A stretch of DNA of 64,000 bases, from IMG/VR virus record IMGVR_UViG_3300046804_003859, positions 1-64,000 of that record. The stretch is one strand, 5' to 3'. The notes below the pieces were generated by a model. The model ran no database searches and was not told where the DNA came from. It worked only from the letters and a program-made list of their open reading frames with translations. Every line of letters begins with the position of its first letter. Position 1 is the first letter of the stretch. Origin of the DNA: a virus. This document shows positions 56,496 through 64,000 of the stretch, in pieces. Made by a program: the position numbers and the translations under genes.

Positions 56496-56768
56496 ATGAG
56501 TAATATGTCACCATTCGAGATCCGTCTCGAACTTCTAAAAATGGCAAAAGAGATTCTAGAACAGGATCACTTTGGCAAACGTGAACAAATATCGAGTGAT
56601 TGGACCGTTAAGGTTGAAAATGCTCGACATGCAGGTGCAACACCTCCGGATCATCCGGGGTTCCCTCCCTACCCTACAGAAGCTGAAATCATTGCCAGGG
56701 CACAGACCTTGAATGGTTTTGTTTCACAAGTTCAAGATGTAAAAGTTACTAAGAAAACGTCCGCTTAG
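56496..56768 (+). CDS. Conserved T4-like late protein, unknown function
   Basis: The 90-residue protein starts MSNMSPFEIRLELLKMAKEI and has PPYPTEAEIIARAQTLNGFV, forms repeated in marine T4-like phages next to late promoters. It has a strong Shine-Dalgarno and its own late promoter and terminator, so it is probably abundant. A structural role is likely but not shown. Confidence 0.7.
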   Translation: MSNMSPFEIRLELLKMAKEILEQDHFGKREQISSDWTVKVENARHAGATPPDHPGFPPYPTEAEIIARAQTLNGFVSQVQDVKVTKKTSA

Positions 56769-56772
56769 TACG

Positions 56773-56790
56773 AGGGGGTTCGCCCCCTTT
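56773..56790 (+). terminator. Rho-independent terminator with TTCG tetraloop
   Basis: GGGGG (56774-56778), TTCG, CCCCC (56783-56787), followed by TTT only. The stem is strong but the T-run short. Confidence 0.75.
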
Positions 56791-56806
56791 AACAGGAGAA
56801 TTACAC

Positions 56807-57346
56807 ATGACACGCATCATAGCATTATCTTTAGCTGCAGTTTTATCACTATGTACCTATACAGGGGTAAGTGCTGTAACTAAACATAAAATTAAAACTA
56901 TTAAAGAAACAGAGCACGTACAAAATAAATCACCAACACTTGCTCAACGTGAAAAACAATTAGCATGTCTTGCTAAAAATATTTACTTCGAAGCTGGTTC
57001 AGAGCCATTCGAAGGCAAGGTAGCAGTAGCTCAAGTCACACTTAATCGAGCTAAATCAGGTAAATTCCCTAACGATATTTGCCAAGTAGTATATCAGAAG
57101 TCTGTTATTGATGAGAAAATGGTTTGCCAGTTTTCGTGGCATTGTGAGAATGGACCGGTAATTAAATCCAAAGAAAGATATGTAGAGTCAATGGAAGTGG
57201 CTAAGAAAGTTTTGTTAGAAGACTTTAGATTACCTTCCTTGAACCGCGCACTATACTTTCATGCAGACTACATTAAAAACCCCAAATGGGGTAAACCTGT
57301 AGTTGCTAAAATCGGTCGTCATATATTTTATGGAGATAAAACGTGA
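56807..57346 (+). CDS. SleB/CwlJ-like cell wall hydrolase
   Basis: Residues 1-23 form a signal peptide (MTRIIALSLAAVLSLCTYTG). The mature chain has LACLAKNIYFEAGSEPFEGKVAVAQVTLNRA and CQFSWHC, the Hydrolase_2 (SleB) signature with its catalytic glutamate. Such enzymes cut peptidoglycan from outside the cytoplasm. It may help entry, exit or prevent superinfection. A good Shine-Dalgarno (acaggag) is present. Confidence 0.88.
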   Translation: MTRIIALSLAAVLSLCTYTGVSAVTKHKIKTIKETEHVQNKSPTLAQREKQLACLAKNIYFEAGSEPFEGKVAVAQVTLNRAKSGKFPNDICQVVYQKSVIDEKMVCQFSWHCENGPVIKSKERYVESMEVAKKVLLEDFRLPSLNRALYFHADYIKNPKWGKPVVAKIGRHIFYGDKT

Positions 57347-57657
57347 GCTGGGATGAATTAGTAGAAGCTAAAACTAAACTTCAAAACTATTTCGAAAACT
57401 TACCTAAAGCAGTAGCTGATGTATTTGCTTGGATAAGTATTGTTATATTATGTTTAAGTAATGTGCCAGGATATTTTGCACTCATGTCAGGAGTAACAGA
57501 TAATACTCCACCACTCGATATTTCGTTATTGGTTTGGATTGGTCTATTGCTTTACTTCATTCGCTCAGTTATAATTAAAGATATGCTTAATGTGTTGACC
57601 ATTGGTATTGGTTTTGCCATTCAAGTTATCTTACTAGGAGCAATTTTCTTTCTATGA
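57343..57657 (+). CDS. Small integral membrane protein
   Basis: GTG 57343 overlaps the previous stop. The 104-residue protein has three probable membrane spans (AWISIVILCLSNVPGYFAL, ISLLVWIGLLLYFI and VLTIGIGFAIQVILLGAIF). It is coupled to the hydrolase gene. A holin-like role is possible but there is no direct proof; the C-terminus lacks the charged tail common in holins. Confidence 0.6.
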   Translation: MSWDELVEAKTKLQNYFENLPKAVADVFAWISIVILCLSNVPGYFALMSGVTDNTPPLDISLLVWIGLLLYFIRSVIIKDMLNVLTIGIGFAIQVILLGAIFFL

Positions 57658-57920
57658 ATGATGAAGACTTAAAAGAACTAACCGATGCATTAGTTATTAC
57701 TAAACGATTTAGATCACCCAATGAGTTTTCCATTTATATTGATGAGATGGTAAATAAATTACGTATTGGTTATATGGAAGCAGTAATAAACTATTGTAAT
57801 GAAATCGATATTGATATCGAAAGTATTGGTCCACTAATAAATCAAAAGCTAAGAGAAAAGATTCAGATGGAAGCAGAATCTGCTAACCTAATGAAACCTC
57901 GCGGACATCTTCCTATATGA
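57654..57920 (+). CDS. 33: Late transcription coactivator, T4 gp33-like
   Basis: MVNKLRIGYMEAVINYCNEI matches T4 gp33 (KMVEEFGMSYLEATTAFLEE), and PLINQKLREKIQMEAESANL aligns with its C-terminal half. gp33 links gp45 and RNA polymerase on late promoters, whose TATAAATA boxes are seen at 22651 and 56441. Length 88 residues; T4 gp33 has 112, so the N- and C-termini are shortened. Its position before gp59 and gp32 is as in T4. Confidence 0.85.
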   Translation: MNDEDLKELTDALVITKRFRSPNEFSIYIDEMVNKLRIGYMEAVINYCNEIDIDIESIGPLINQKLREKIQMEAESANLMKPRGHLPI

Positions 57921-58531
57921 TTATGGAGCCTTTCGAGGTCTATCGATACTATTTAGCGCTTAGACTTCACTTTACTACTGATCAGTATGATGCTATTAAA
58001 CAAAAAGGTAAAGTTAGAGCATCCAGACAAGCGTTTGCTAAACGTAATGATTTAATAGCTATTAGAAAGATTGCTGAAACATATTCAGATAAAGATATAG
58101 TTAATTTTTTAGTAGCTAATTTTATTACTGGTGATCGTTGGGGTGGTGTATTCGATACAGAAGCTAAAGAAAGATTCATGCTCTGGAAAAAACGTATTGA
58201 ATCTTTATCTTATACGTTTGAGAAGGAAATAAGTTATCTTCAGCTTCAGATGGAAAAGCAAAGTAAACCTTTTGATTATGTCTTCGCCCCATCTAAGAAC
58301 GAACATCCCTATATATTAAAGTCCTACCTTAGAAGGACAACCAGTATTGAAACGCTAGTAATACTAAATAATTTTTATAATTTTGTGGATAATTTCGATA
58401 AAGAATATTATAATGATCTTATGTGGCCTGATATCTCGAGAATTATTAAAAAGTATTCACCGTTTTTAAACGTACAACAAGAAAAGTATAATGGAATACT
58501 ACGACGAGCAATTGGACTTGACGCACCATAG
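57917..58531 (+). CDS. 59: Helicase loader, T4 gp59-like
   Basis: The 204-residue protein aligns with T4 gp59 in order: EPFEVYRYYLALRLHFTTDQYD, RVSRQAFxxR-like RASRQAFAKRNDL, IVNFLVANFITGDRWGG, KRIESLSYTFEKEISYLQ and TSIETLVILNNFYNFVD. gp59 loads gp41 onto ssDNA coated by gp32. ATG 57923 is an alternative start. Overlaps gp33 by four bases. Confidence 0.9.
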   Translation: MIMEPFEVYRYYLALRLHFTTDQYDAIKQKGKVRASRQAFAKRNDLIAIRKIAETYSDKDIVNFLVANFITGDRWGGVFDTEAKERFMLWKKRIESLSYTFEKEISYLQLQMEKQSKPFDYVFAPSKNEHPYILKSYLRRTTSIETLVILNNFYNFVDNFDKEYYNDLMWPDISRIIKKYSPFLNVQQEKYNGILRRAIGLDAP

Positions 58532-58715
58532 AATTACAGAGTTGGAGAAAAACATTAGTATCTTACAAGAAGGTCTAATGACTGTATCTGAACAAATTAG
58601 AGACACACAACGTTATCTAATAAAAGTAGCACATAATCAAGCAGAAATAGCTAAGAGAATTTCATCATGGCCGTACATTCCAGTACCAGATGTAAAGGGA
58701 GACGATAATGTCTGA
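58491..58715 (+). CDS. Coiled-coil small protein
   Basis: The 74-residue protein is almost entirely helical with heptad repeats (HHRITELEKNISILQEGLMT) and a short proline-containing tail (SWPYIPVPDVKGDDNV). It overlaps gp59 by 41 bases and the next gene by eight. No function recognised. Confidence 0.6.
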   Translation: MEYYDEQLDLTHHRITELEKNISILQEGLMTVSEQIRDTQRYLIKVAHNQAEIAKRISSWPYIPVPDVKGDDNV

Positions 58716-58836
58716 ATTATTAGTTTTAATTTTAGGCGTCATTATTGGATGGGTAGTTCCTTGTCCTCATAGGTTACAAATTGGTATCAATAAAGGTGTG
58801 GGCTTTTTAAGGGACAAAATTAATTTTTTCAAATGA
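58708..58836 (+). CDS. Small single-span membrane protein
   Basis: ATG 58708 to TGA 58834-58836 gives 42 residues: MSELLVLILGVIIGWVVPCP (membrane segment), then a basic tail (LRDKINFFK). The ribosome site aaaggga and overlaps of eight and four bases with its neighbours support it. Function unknown. Confidence 0.6.
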   Translation: MSELLVLILGVIIGWVVPCPHRLQIGINKGVGFLRDKINFFK

Positions 58837-59021
58837 AGAACAAACAATCTGATTGGGACCGAGAAAAGAAATTACATAAGGTAATTAAGGGGACCGATAA
58901 GACTAGCAAGCATAGAAATAGTATATATAATATGTTATCGGATAGAGAGGAAGATCTCGAAGACGATAGCGATGATAGTGAGTTATTACGTAATTATAAT
59001 CATTATGTAAAACAACGCTAA
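58833..59021 (+). CDS. Small hydrophilic hypothetical protein
   Basis: The 62-residue protein begins with basic residues (MKNKQSDWDREKKLHKVIK) and has an acidic stretch (SDREEDLEDDSDDSELL). Its C-terminus (NYNHYVKQR) lies within the first repeats of the gp32 leader. No domain recognised. Confidence 0.5.
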   Translation: MKNKQSDWDREKKLHKVIKGTDKTSKHRNSIYNMLSDREEDLEDDSDDSELLRNYNHYVKQR

Positions 59022-59060
59022 TACAACGCAATACACTTTTATACAACGTTATACGGAGAT
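59011..59060 (+). repeat. 10-nt periodic repeats in the gp32 leader
   Basis: Blocks begin at 59011 (AACAACGCTA), 59021 (ATACAACGCA), 59031 (ATACACTTTT), 59041 (ATACAACGTT) and 59051 (ATACGGAGAT), each ten bases apart; the ATACAACG core recurs at 59021 and 59041. The ribosome site (cggag) lies in the last block before ATG 59065. The stretch has no strong stem, as expected for an unstructured single-stranded leader that cooperative gp32 could bind. Confidence 0.6.
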
Positions 59061-59064
59061 ACAT

Positions 59065-59961
59065 ATGGCATTAGACTTCTCTGCCCTGAAAAAGGGCCGT
59101 GGTAATTTCGACTCTTTAATGAAAGAAGTTGAAAAGATCGCCACACCTCAAACTCAAGAAGCACAAAAAGATGATCGTTTCTGGTCTTTAGAAGTAGATA
59201 AAGCTGGAAATGGTTCTGCAATTATTCGCTTCCTCCCTCCTCCTAAAGGTGAAGACCTACCCTGGGTTCGTATTTGGAACCATGGCTTTCAAGGTCCTAC
59301 TGGTAAGTGGTATATCGAAAACTCTCTTACTACTTTAGGTAAACCTGATCCTGTATCCGAACTTAATACTGAGTTATGGAATTCAGGTACAGAAGCTAAC
59401 AAAGAGATTGCTCGTAAGCAAAAGCGTCGTCTGGCTTACATTGCTAACATCTATGTTGTTAAAGACCCAGCTCATCCAGAAAACGAAGGTAAAGTTTTCT
59501 TGTATAAGTTTGGTAAAAAGATCTTTGATAAGATTAAAGATGTTATGCAACCTCAATTTGAGGATGAAGAGCCAATCAATCCTTTTGACTTCTGGAAGGG
59601 TGCTAACTTTAAGCTTAAGGCAAGGAATGTAGAAGGTTATCGTAATTACGATAAGTCTGACTTCGAATCTTCATCACCATTAGCCGAAGATGATGAGATG
59701 GAAAAGATTTGGAATAGAGAACATTCCCTACAAGAGTTTCTAGATCCTAAGCACTTTAAGTCGTATGAAGAGCTTAAGCAGAAACTTGAGCAAGTTCTTT
59801 CGACATCTTCAGCTTCTACTCCACGAGTAGATAACGTAAGCTTAGAAGAAGATTTTGAAAAGCCTCGTCCTAAGCCAGTAGCTAAGAAGCAACAAGAAGT
59901 AGATCTAGATGACGATGATGAATCGCTATCTTACTTCGCTAAACTAGCGAACGACGATTAA
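59065..59961 (+). CDS. 32: ssDNA-binding protein, T4 gp32-like
   Basis: The 298-residue protein has RFWSLEVDKAGNGSAIIRFLP, WVRIWNHGFQGPTGKWYIENS, YIANIYVVKDPAHPENEGKVF and FKLKARNVEGYRNYDKSDF, the OB-fold of gp32. The T4 zinc site (His-Cys-Cys-Cys) is missing: the region reads TLGKPDPVSELNTELWNSG, as in marine T4-like phages. The C-terminus is acidic (DLDDDDESLSYFAKLANDD), the partner-binding tail. It covers ssDNA for gp43, gp41/59 and UvsX. Confidence 0.95.
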   Translation: MALDFSALKKGRGNFDSLMKEVEKIATPQTQEAQKDDRFWSLEVDKAGNGSAIIRFLPPPKGEDLPWVRIWNHGFQGPTGKWYIENSLTTLGKPDPVSELNTELWNSGTEANKEIARKQKRRLAYIANIYVVKDPAHPENEGKVFLYKFGKKIFDKIKDVMQPQFEDEEPINPFDFWKGANFKLKARNVEGYRNYDKSDFESSSPLAEDDEMEKIWNREHSLQEFLDPKHFKSYEELKQKLEQVLSTSSASTPRVDNVSLEEDFEKPRPKPVAKKQQEVDLDDDDESLSYFAKLANDD

Positions 59962-59963
59962 AA

Positions 59964-59986
59964 AAAGGGCCGAAAGGCCCTTTCTT
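59964..59986 (+). terminator. Bidirectional Rho-independent terminator
   Basis: AAAGGGCC (59964-59971), GAAA and GGCCCTTT (59976-59983) form an 8-bp stem. A-rich bases before and T-rich bases after allow termination on both strands. It lies between the plus-strand gp32 gene and the minus-strand block that ends here. Confidence 0.9.
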
Positions 59987-60173
59987 ATTTCTGCTTATTT
60001 ACTTCGTGACAACCGTCTTTTTCAGCTGTCTGACCTGGCTTACATGGTCTCTTTACTTGTGGTTTAATAGCAGGTGCTGCAGCCTCTTTTTTAGCAGGAG
60101 CTTTTTTAGGAGGAGCTTCAGCAGCTTGTAGTTGAAAAGATAGTAATGCTAAAGATAGAATTAAATATTTCAT
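59985..60173 (-). CDS. Secreted Ala/Lys/Pro-rich small protein
   Basis: Residues 1-19 (MKYLILSLALLSFQLQAAE) form a signal peptide. The mature part is Ala-Pro-Lys rich (APPKKAPAKKEAAAPA) with one cysteine pair (PCKPGQ and DGCHEV). It would be periplasmic or outer-membrane associated. No clear Shine-Dalgarno. It lies one base after the tape measure stop. Confidence 0.6.
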   Translation of the reverse strand: MKYLILSLALLSFQLQAAEAPPKKAPAKKEAAAPAIKPQVKRPCKPGQTAEKDGCHEVNKQK

Positions 60174-60174
60174 A

Positions 60175-62427
60175 TTAGTATGTGCTTATTCTGGATTGAT
60201 AACGATCCAAGGCTGAACCAGTATATTCAGGTCTCGGGGTGGACTTCATAGGTACATATGATGTATTATTGTTGCTACTTGAGTTATTCATAATGACAGG
60301 AGCGGATGGCTTTGCTCTAGATGTCTCTCTATTTAGTTCTGTATTTTCAGTCGTAGCTGTTGCCATATCTGCACCAGTTCTTCTAGCAGGAGCAGGTGTT
60401 AGTAAAGCTTCCCTATCTGGTTTAGCGCTAGTGCTTTGAAAAGCTCTATAGTTTCTTAAATCTTCAGGGCTATTTGGATCCATATTCCTTTTAGCCATAG
60501 CGGTTCTTTCCGCTTCAGTTACTTCACCTGTAGGTACTTGTCTTGAAGCTATATCTTTAGTACCCTTCATCCTACCTTCAATATCTTCTTTTCTAGGTGT
60601 GGGATTATTTTTAAAGGTTTCTTTTTGATCTTGGGTTAACTGATTAGTGCCTTTACGCATGTATTCAATACGTTTAGCTTCGTCTGTTATCAAGTCACCC
60701 TTTTCATCACGCATTTCTACTTTGTATTCACCATTGCTCTTACCAACAGCCATTTGATACTGATCTTTAGATAACCCGCCAAATAGCTTACGTTCATCAA
60801 TTTCTTCTGATTTAGAACCTGTTCCAGTACTAGTTATTTCTTGCTTCTTATCACCACCAAATAGATTACCCCAGTTTTTATAAAGACCGTAAGCGCCTCC
60901 AGCTACTCCTCCTACAGCACCACCTATAGCAGTACCAACACCGGGTATAACCGAACCGATCATAGCACCCATACCGGCACCAGATAAAGCTTCAGCACCT
61001 ACGCCTAATGCTCCACCAGTCTTTTCATGACCTGCTTCAACTAACTTGTCTGCCCCATACCCTAAAGCCATACCACCAATAGCTCCTAGACCTCCTTTAA
61101 GTAATCCAGGACCTGCAGATTTTAATCCCCCTAATATTCTACTACCTAACCCCGGTTTACCAGGCGCTTTACCTTTACCACCACCTAGTAAATCAGTAGC
61201 ATTGTCTAATAAACTACCTCCACCCCCGCTACCTACATTATCTAACTTACCAGATATCTCATCTAACTTAGTAGTAACATCACCGTAGAATTTTTCTTTC
61301 TTTTGCTGAATATTGTTTTGTTCATCCGTAGCTTCTTTAGGAGCTAAAGAGTCTTTAATATTTTTTACTAAATCTAATTGATCTTTTGTAGTAGTAAGAA
61401 GATCTTTTATTAACTCATTATTTTCTTTAAATGAGTCGGCCATGCTTTCTTGAGCTGAAACTACATTATCTGCTTCTTCATTTTTAGTTTGCTTACCTTC
61501 TACTTCTTTTAATTTTTCTTCACCGGGTTTAGCTTTAGTTTCAAAAAGTTGCTGTTGAGTTTCTTCTTTTTGTTTTTTTAATTGAGCTGTCTCTTCATCA
61601 CCAAATTCCCCAGCATTAGCTTTTTCCATAAGACGCTGGTTAATCTTATCAAGTTCAGATTGCTTTTCTTGATTAATTTTTTTAGTATTAAAGATTTCTT
61701 CTTCACGACTCTTTAAAGCTTCTAGCTCACCTTTATCTTCGGATGTAGGGTCAAAACCAAACTTTTTACTTCTATCTACATCCGCTTGTTTAGACTTAAC
61801 CTTCTCTTCAAGATCTTTTTTCTGTCTGAATAAATCGGTACCTTGATCAGTTAATTTACCGCTTTCAATTTCTTCTCTGGTCATGCCAGAGGCAAATTTT
61901 CTATTTTGCTTTTTATATTCTTCTACAAAACGACCTTCTTCAGCTGTATACCCGGCTTTAGTTTCTGCTATATCGTAGAATGTATCTTTTGCCTTAGTAC
62001 CTAAATCTTTTATCTTTTCAATACCACCTTTGACAGCACCCATTGGATTTTTTACAAAATCAAAACCCTTACCCATACCACCAGATAACTTACCAAAGAA
62101 AGATTTAGTATCACCTACTAACTCTTTAATGCTTTCTAAAGCTGTTTTATCTTGCTCAGGTACCTTAATATCAGATAACTTAACATTAAGTTTATCTGCT
62201 AAATCTTTAGGTAGAACTTTCAGTTGTTCACCATTACCTTTTACAGCATCTTCTATACGTTTTAATGTTTCTTCAGATTTTTTAATTAAATCATTCTGTT
62301 TTTTAGTTTCTTCGATCTGTGTTTTAATAGGTTCATTGGCATCAGACGGTGCGATGTCTGCCTTAGCAGCATTTTGTTCTTTTAATGTCTTTAGTAGTGT
62401 TGCTAATGTGCCTTTTGAATCATCCAT
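60175..62427 (-). CDS. Tape measure/baseplate hub-type tail protein (gp29-like position)
   Basis: The 750-residue protein has an N-terminal helical, lysine-rich region, long coiled coils (residues 60-370), a Gly-rich stretch from about 385, and a glycine/alanine-rich hydrophobic region (about 430-530, GAIGGMALGYGADKL) of the kind found in tape measures. The C-terminal region is Pro/Thr/Asn-rich. Its place just after gp26 and the gp51-like frame is where the tail length protein should be. Its ATG follows the gp51-like stop at once (TAAATG), implying coupling. Strict homology to T4 gp29 cannot be shown from sequence by eye. Confidence 0.65.
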   Translation of the reverse strand: MDDSKGTLATLLKTLKEQNAAKADIAPSDANEPIKTQIEETKKQNDLIKKSEETLKRIEDAVKGNGEQLKVLPKDLADKLNVKLSDIKVPEQDKTALESIKELVGDTKSFFGKLSGGMGKGFDFVKNPMGAVKGGIEKIKDLGTKAKDTFYDIAETKAGYTAEEGRFVEEYKKQNRKFASGMTREEIESGKLTDQGTDLFRQKKDLEEKVKSKQADVDRSKKFGFDPTSEDKGELEALKSREEEIFNTKKINQEKQSELDKINQRLMEKANAGEFGDEETAQLKKQKEETQQQLFETKAKPGEEKLKEVEGKQTKNEEADNVVSAQESMADSFKENNELIKDLLTTTKDQLDLVKNIKDSLAPKEATDEQNNIQQKKEKFYGDVTTKLDEISGKLDNVGSGGGGSLLDNATDLLGGGKGKAPGKPGLGSRILGGLKSAGPGLLKGGLGAIGGMALGYGADKLVEAGHEKTGGALGVGAEALSGAGMGAMIGSVIPGVGTAIGGAVGGVAGGAYGLYKNWGNLFGGDKKQEITSTGTGSKSEEIDERKLFGGLSKDQYQMAVGKSNGEYKVEMRDEKGDLITDEAKRIEYMRKGTNQLTQDQKETFKNNPTPRKEDIEGRMKGTKDIASRQVPTGEVTEAERTAMAKRNMDPNSPEDLRNYRAFQSTSAKPDREALLTPAPARRTGADMATATTENTELNRETSRAKPSAPVIMNNSSSNNNTSYVPMKSTPRPEYTGSALDRYQSRISTY

Positions 62428-62628
62428 TTACGTATTCTTTGCGTTTTGTTTTAACATCTGAAGTTTTTCATTTTCTTTCTTTATATAATCTATTAATAAC
62501 GAAACATATATTTCCCTTTCCCAAGGCATCATATTCTCTAATTCAGATAAACTATATTTGTGATGTTGCATTAATGAAAAATTTAATGTAAAATAGTTAA
62601 CTAAATTTTCCTGGGAAAGGGTTATACG
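62428..62628 (-). CDS. 51: gp51-like extension frame, probably made by -1 frameshift from gp26
   Basis: In the -1 frame after the slippery site, the reading frame continues as RITLSQENLVNYFTLNFSL then MQHHKYSLSELENMMPWERE and ends at the base before the tape-measure ATG. The only ATG is internal (62571); a start there would give 47 residues without a Shine-Dalgarno. The upstream part is protein-like and seems conserved in similar phages, so extension from gp26 is favoured. The product resembles T4-like gp51/tail assembly proteins. Confidence 0.6.
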   Translation of the reverse strand, partial: RITLSQENLVNYFTLNFSLMQHHKYSLSELENMMPWEREIYVSLLIDYIKKENEKLQMLKQNAKNT

Positions 62629-63317
62629 AAAAAATTAGCTAATCCTTCTAAACGTGATACATTATGCCTACCACATTGGTCGCAATCAGTTTCAATTACT
62701 TGAACTACCTTTGGTGAACTAGTAAAGAAATTTTCTATCTTTTCAAATTGCTGTTTAGTTAAAGAGTTTAAAAATTCTTCAATCTCTTCTTTAGAATAAT
62801 CTTCTGTACTATAATAATTTTCATTATCAAAAATAGCAACGATACTATTAGTTATTAATTCAAAAACTTCGTTAGTATCTTTAGCTGAAAAAATATCTAC
62901 TACTTCTTCAAATAATGGATATGACATTTCAACACCTATACTGTCTGTAACCATTATCTTATTAGAGTGATTCTCATCCTTTTCAATTTTTAAGTCTTCA
63001 ATATTAAATGTAGTTTCTATCTTATTACCGCAATCGCAATTTACTACGACCTCTACAACCTCACCAATAGATTTAGATCTTATGTTAAGAAAGATATACT
63101 CAATATCAAAGTGAGGTAATTTAGAAACATTAAGCTTGTTAAACGTACAAGCATCTACTAAATCTTTAACTATTCTACCCGCTTCACTATCATCAGCGCT
63201 TGTCATAGTTAAAAGTACTTTATGTTCTTTAACTAAGAAAGGCCTGTAAGTTATTTTTTGATTCGTTGACGGTAAATTCAATTCATATGTTGGTGTTTCT
63301 AAAACTGGTAAAGCCAT
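62622..63317 (-). CDS. 26: Baseplate hub assembly/tail chaperone, T4 gp26-like
   Basis: The 231-residue protein starts MALPVLETPTYELNLPSTNQ, then ITYRPFLVKEHKVLLTMTSA, matching T4-like gp26 (PF12322 type). A zinc-type CDCGNK pair is near residue 103 and CDQCGRH near 213. ggagataatt is its ribosome site. It ends ANFFV and then TAA, next to the U_UUU_UUC heptamer. In other tailed phages the matching gene pair before the tape measure is made by frameshift. Confidence 0.85.
   Translation of the reverse strand: MALPVLETPTYELNLPSTNQKITYRPFLVKEHKVLLTMTSADDSEAGRIVKDLVDACTFNKLNVSKLPHFDIEYIFLNIRSKSIGEVVEVVVNCDCGNKIETTFNIEDLKIEKDENHSNKIMVTDSIGVEMSYPLFEEVVDIFSAKDTNEVFELITNSIVAIFDNENYYSTEDYSKEEIEEFLNSLTKQQFEKIENFFTSSPKVVQVIETDCDQCGRHNVSRLEGLANFFV
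62628..62634 (-). promoter_or_regulatory. Slippery heptamer U_UUU_UUC (-1 programmed frameshift site)
   Basis: On the minus strand the gp26 codons are AAT-TTT-TTC-GTA-TAA. The heptamer T-TTT-TTC fits the X_XXY_YYZ rule exactly, only six bases before the gp26 stop ends, and the -1 frame is open for 66 codons across the gp51-like sequence. A downstream stem or pseudoknot was not found by eye. Confidence 0.6.
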
Positions 63318-63333
63318 AATTATCTCCTAAAAA

Positions 63334-64000
63334 TCATCCACCTACACCACCAGCGCCTGCGCTAGTATTGTAGCTATCTTCCAATGCTCTATCGTTAGAT
63401 TGACCAAACAATCTAGGTCCAACAGAAGGCCTTGGGCTATTATTAATTCTATTATCTATTCTTGGTACCTGAGGTGTATTAATTAATTGAGGAACATCTA
63501 CTGCTTGATTAGGTTTACGAGAAACATTACGCCAGTATCTATACGCAAATAACACATTTAACCGATGAGTCTGATTAGATGCACCATGATTAAGATCCAT
63601 TAAGTTCATATTTCTTGGAAATGCTTCTATCAATTCTACTTCGTAAGTTACATTATCTTGTTCATCTAATTGACGAATGTTAATAGTTGTTGCATATTCT
63701 TCTTGATATCCTATAGTATAATCATTTCTATCGACTATTAAATGCATCCAATCTTCAAAAAAGTTTCTAACTGCCATGTTTCTGTCAACATGAAAATTTA
63801 ATGAGATTCCTTCACCACCATATTCAGATGCAAATGGTCTTTGATAACTAGGTCCAAATATTTTTTGCGATTTTACTGCAATATTAAGAAGAGGTATACT
63901 TGTTTGTTCTACATACAAACTAATCAATCTTTGATTATACTTGCTTCCATCTAATCTACTTGGTAACGCAATAATTACTTCAAAACGATTGTTTCTAGCC
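63334..64000 (-). CDS. Tail-tube-fold protein (gp19/gp54-like), 5' end outside the window
   Basis: The frame is open to the right edge, so the gene is partial. The visible chain includes RFEVIIALPSRLDGSKYNQR, then NIAVKSQKIFGPSYQRP, GISLNFHVDRNMAVRNFFEDW, IGYQEEYATTINIRQLDEQD and LNVLFAYRYW, the layout of the tail tube fold (PF06841). A C-terminal Asn/Pro/Gly-rich tail of about 60 residues is unusual. Position before gp26 suggests a tube or tube-initiator protein (gp54-like). Confidence 0.75.
   Translation of the reverse strand, partial: ARNNRFEVIIALPSRLDGSKYNQRLISLYVEQTSIPLLNIAVKSQKIFGPSYQRPFASEYGGEGISLNFHVDRNMAVRNFFEDWMHLIVDRNDYTIGYQEEYATTINIRQLDEQDNVTYEVELIEAFPRNMNLMDLNHGASNQTHRLNVLFAYRYWRNVSRKPNQAVDVPQLINTPQVPRIDNRINNSPRPSVGPRLFGQSNDRALEDSYNTSAGAGGVGG

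Noticed and set aside
60239-62461. Plus-strand frames of 66-143 codons opposite the tape measure gene
   Set aside because: They are antisense to a coding gene with clear coiled-coil and glycine-rich protein character, and have no ribosome sites.

Overview
The window is part of the genome of a lytic, T4-like marine or freshwater myovirus. It is AT-rich and tightly packed, with stop and start codons overlapping at most junctions. The T4 core is clear: sliding clamp gp45, clamp loader gp44/gp62, RegA, polymerase gp43, UvsX, helicase gp41, primase gp61, RNase H, DsbA, gp33, helicase loader gp59, SSB gp32, and a tail block (tail-tube-fold protein, gp26, gp51-like, tape measure). No integrase or photosynthesis gene is seen, so a cyanophage is unlikely. 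LPS-heptose genes, a spanin pair and signal peptides point to a Gram-negative host. The tmRNA tag ANDESYALAA and a Surface-adhesin-E-like protein lean towards a beta/gammaproteobacterial host; this is inference.

Layout. 0-5.8 kb: rubrerythrin, then a surface-sugar cassette (glycosyltransferases, GNAT, FkbM methyltransferase, DegT aminotransferase). 5.9-11.7 kb: gp45-44-62-regA, a structured leader, Hsp20 and small proteins. 11.7-13.9 kb: second sugar cassette (GT2, heptose nucleotidylyltransferase, heptose kinase, cupin) ending in an initiator-like tRNA-Met. 13.9-15.2 kb: two minus-strand genes of unusual type. 15.2-22.6 kb: gp43, secreted nuclease, UvsX, gp41 and a pseudoknot-led HTH gene. 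22.65-38.1 kb: late region with tail fibres, Ig-like decoration protein, and probable internal head proteins, including a ligase-fold protein, a nucleotidylyltransferase and a Dps-like ferritin. 38.1-46.3 kb: primase, ThyX, spanins, NrdA/NrdB, ErpA, thioredoxin, dCMP deaminase. 46.3-53.25 kb: RMF-like protein, RNase H, DsbA, PhoH, endolysin, RecB-like nuclease and a circularly permuted tmRNA. 53.26-56.5 kb: third sugar cassette. 56.5-60 kb: SleB-like hydrolase, gp33, gp59, gp32. 60-64 kb, minus strand: tape measure, gp51-like, gp26 and a tail-tube-fold protein cut by the window edge.

How it fits together. The replisome genes replicate DNA; NrdA/NrdB, thioredoxin, ThyX and dCMP deaminase supply dNTPs; ErpA, rubrerythrin, Dps and thioredoxin form an iron/redox theme. 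Late genes appear to be read from TATAAATA promoters through gp33. Three sugar cassettes interrupt the core and probably alter host LPS or virion glycans. GH19 endolysin, a SleB-like hydrolase and a spanin pair would carry out lysis.

The most unusual items are the permuted two-piece tmRNA gene with a structured upstream element, a U_UUU_UUC slippery heptamer joining gp26 to a gp51-like frame, an initiator-like tRNA, an H-type pseudoknot before an HTH gene, T4 capsid-targeting-like N-termini on several proteins, and a 10-nt periodic leader before gp32.
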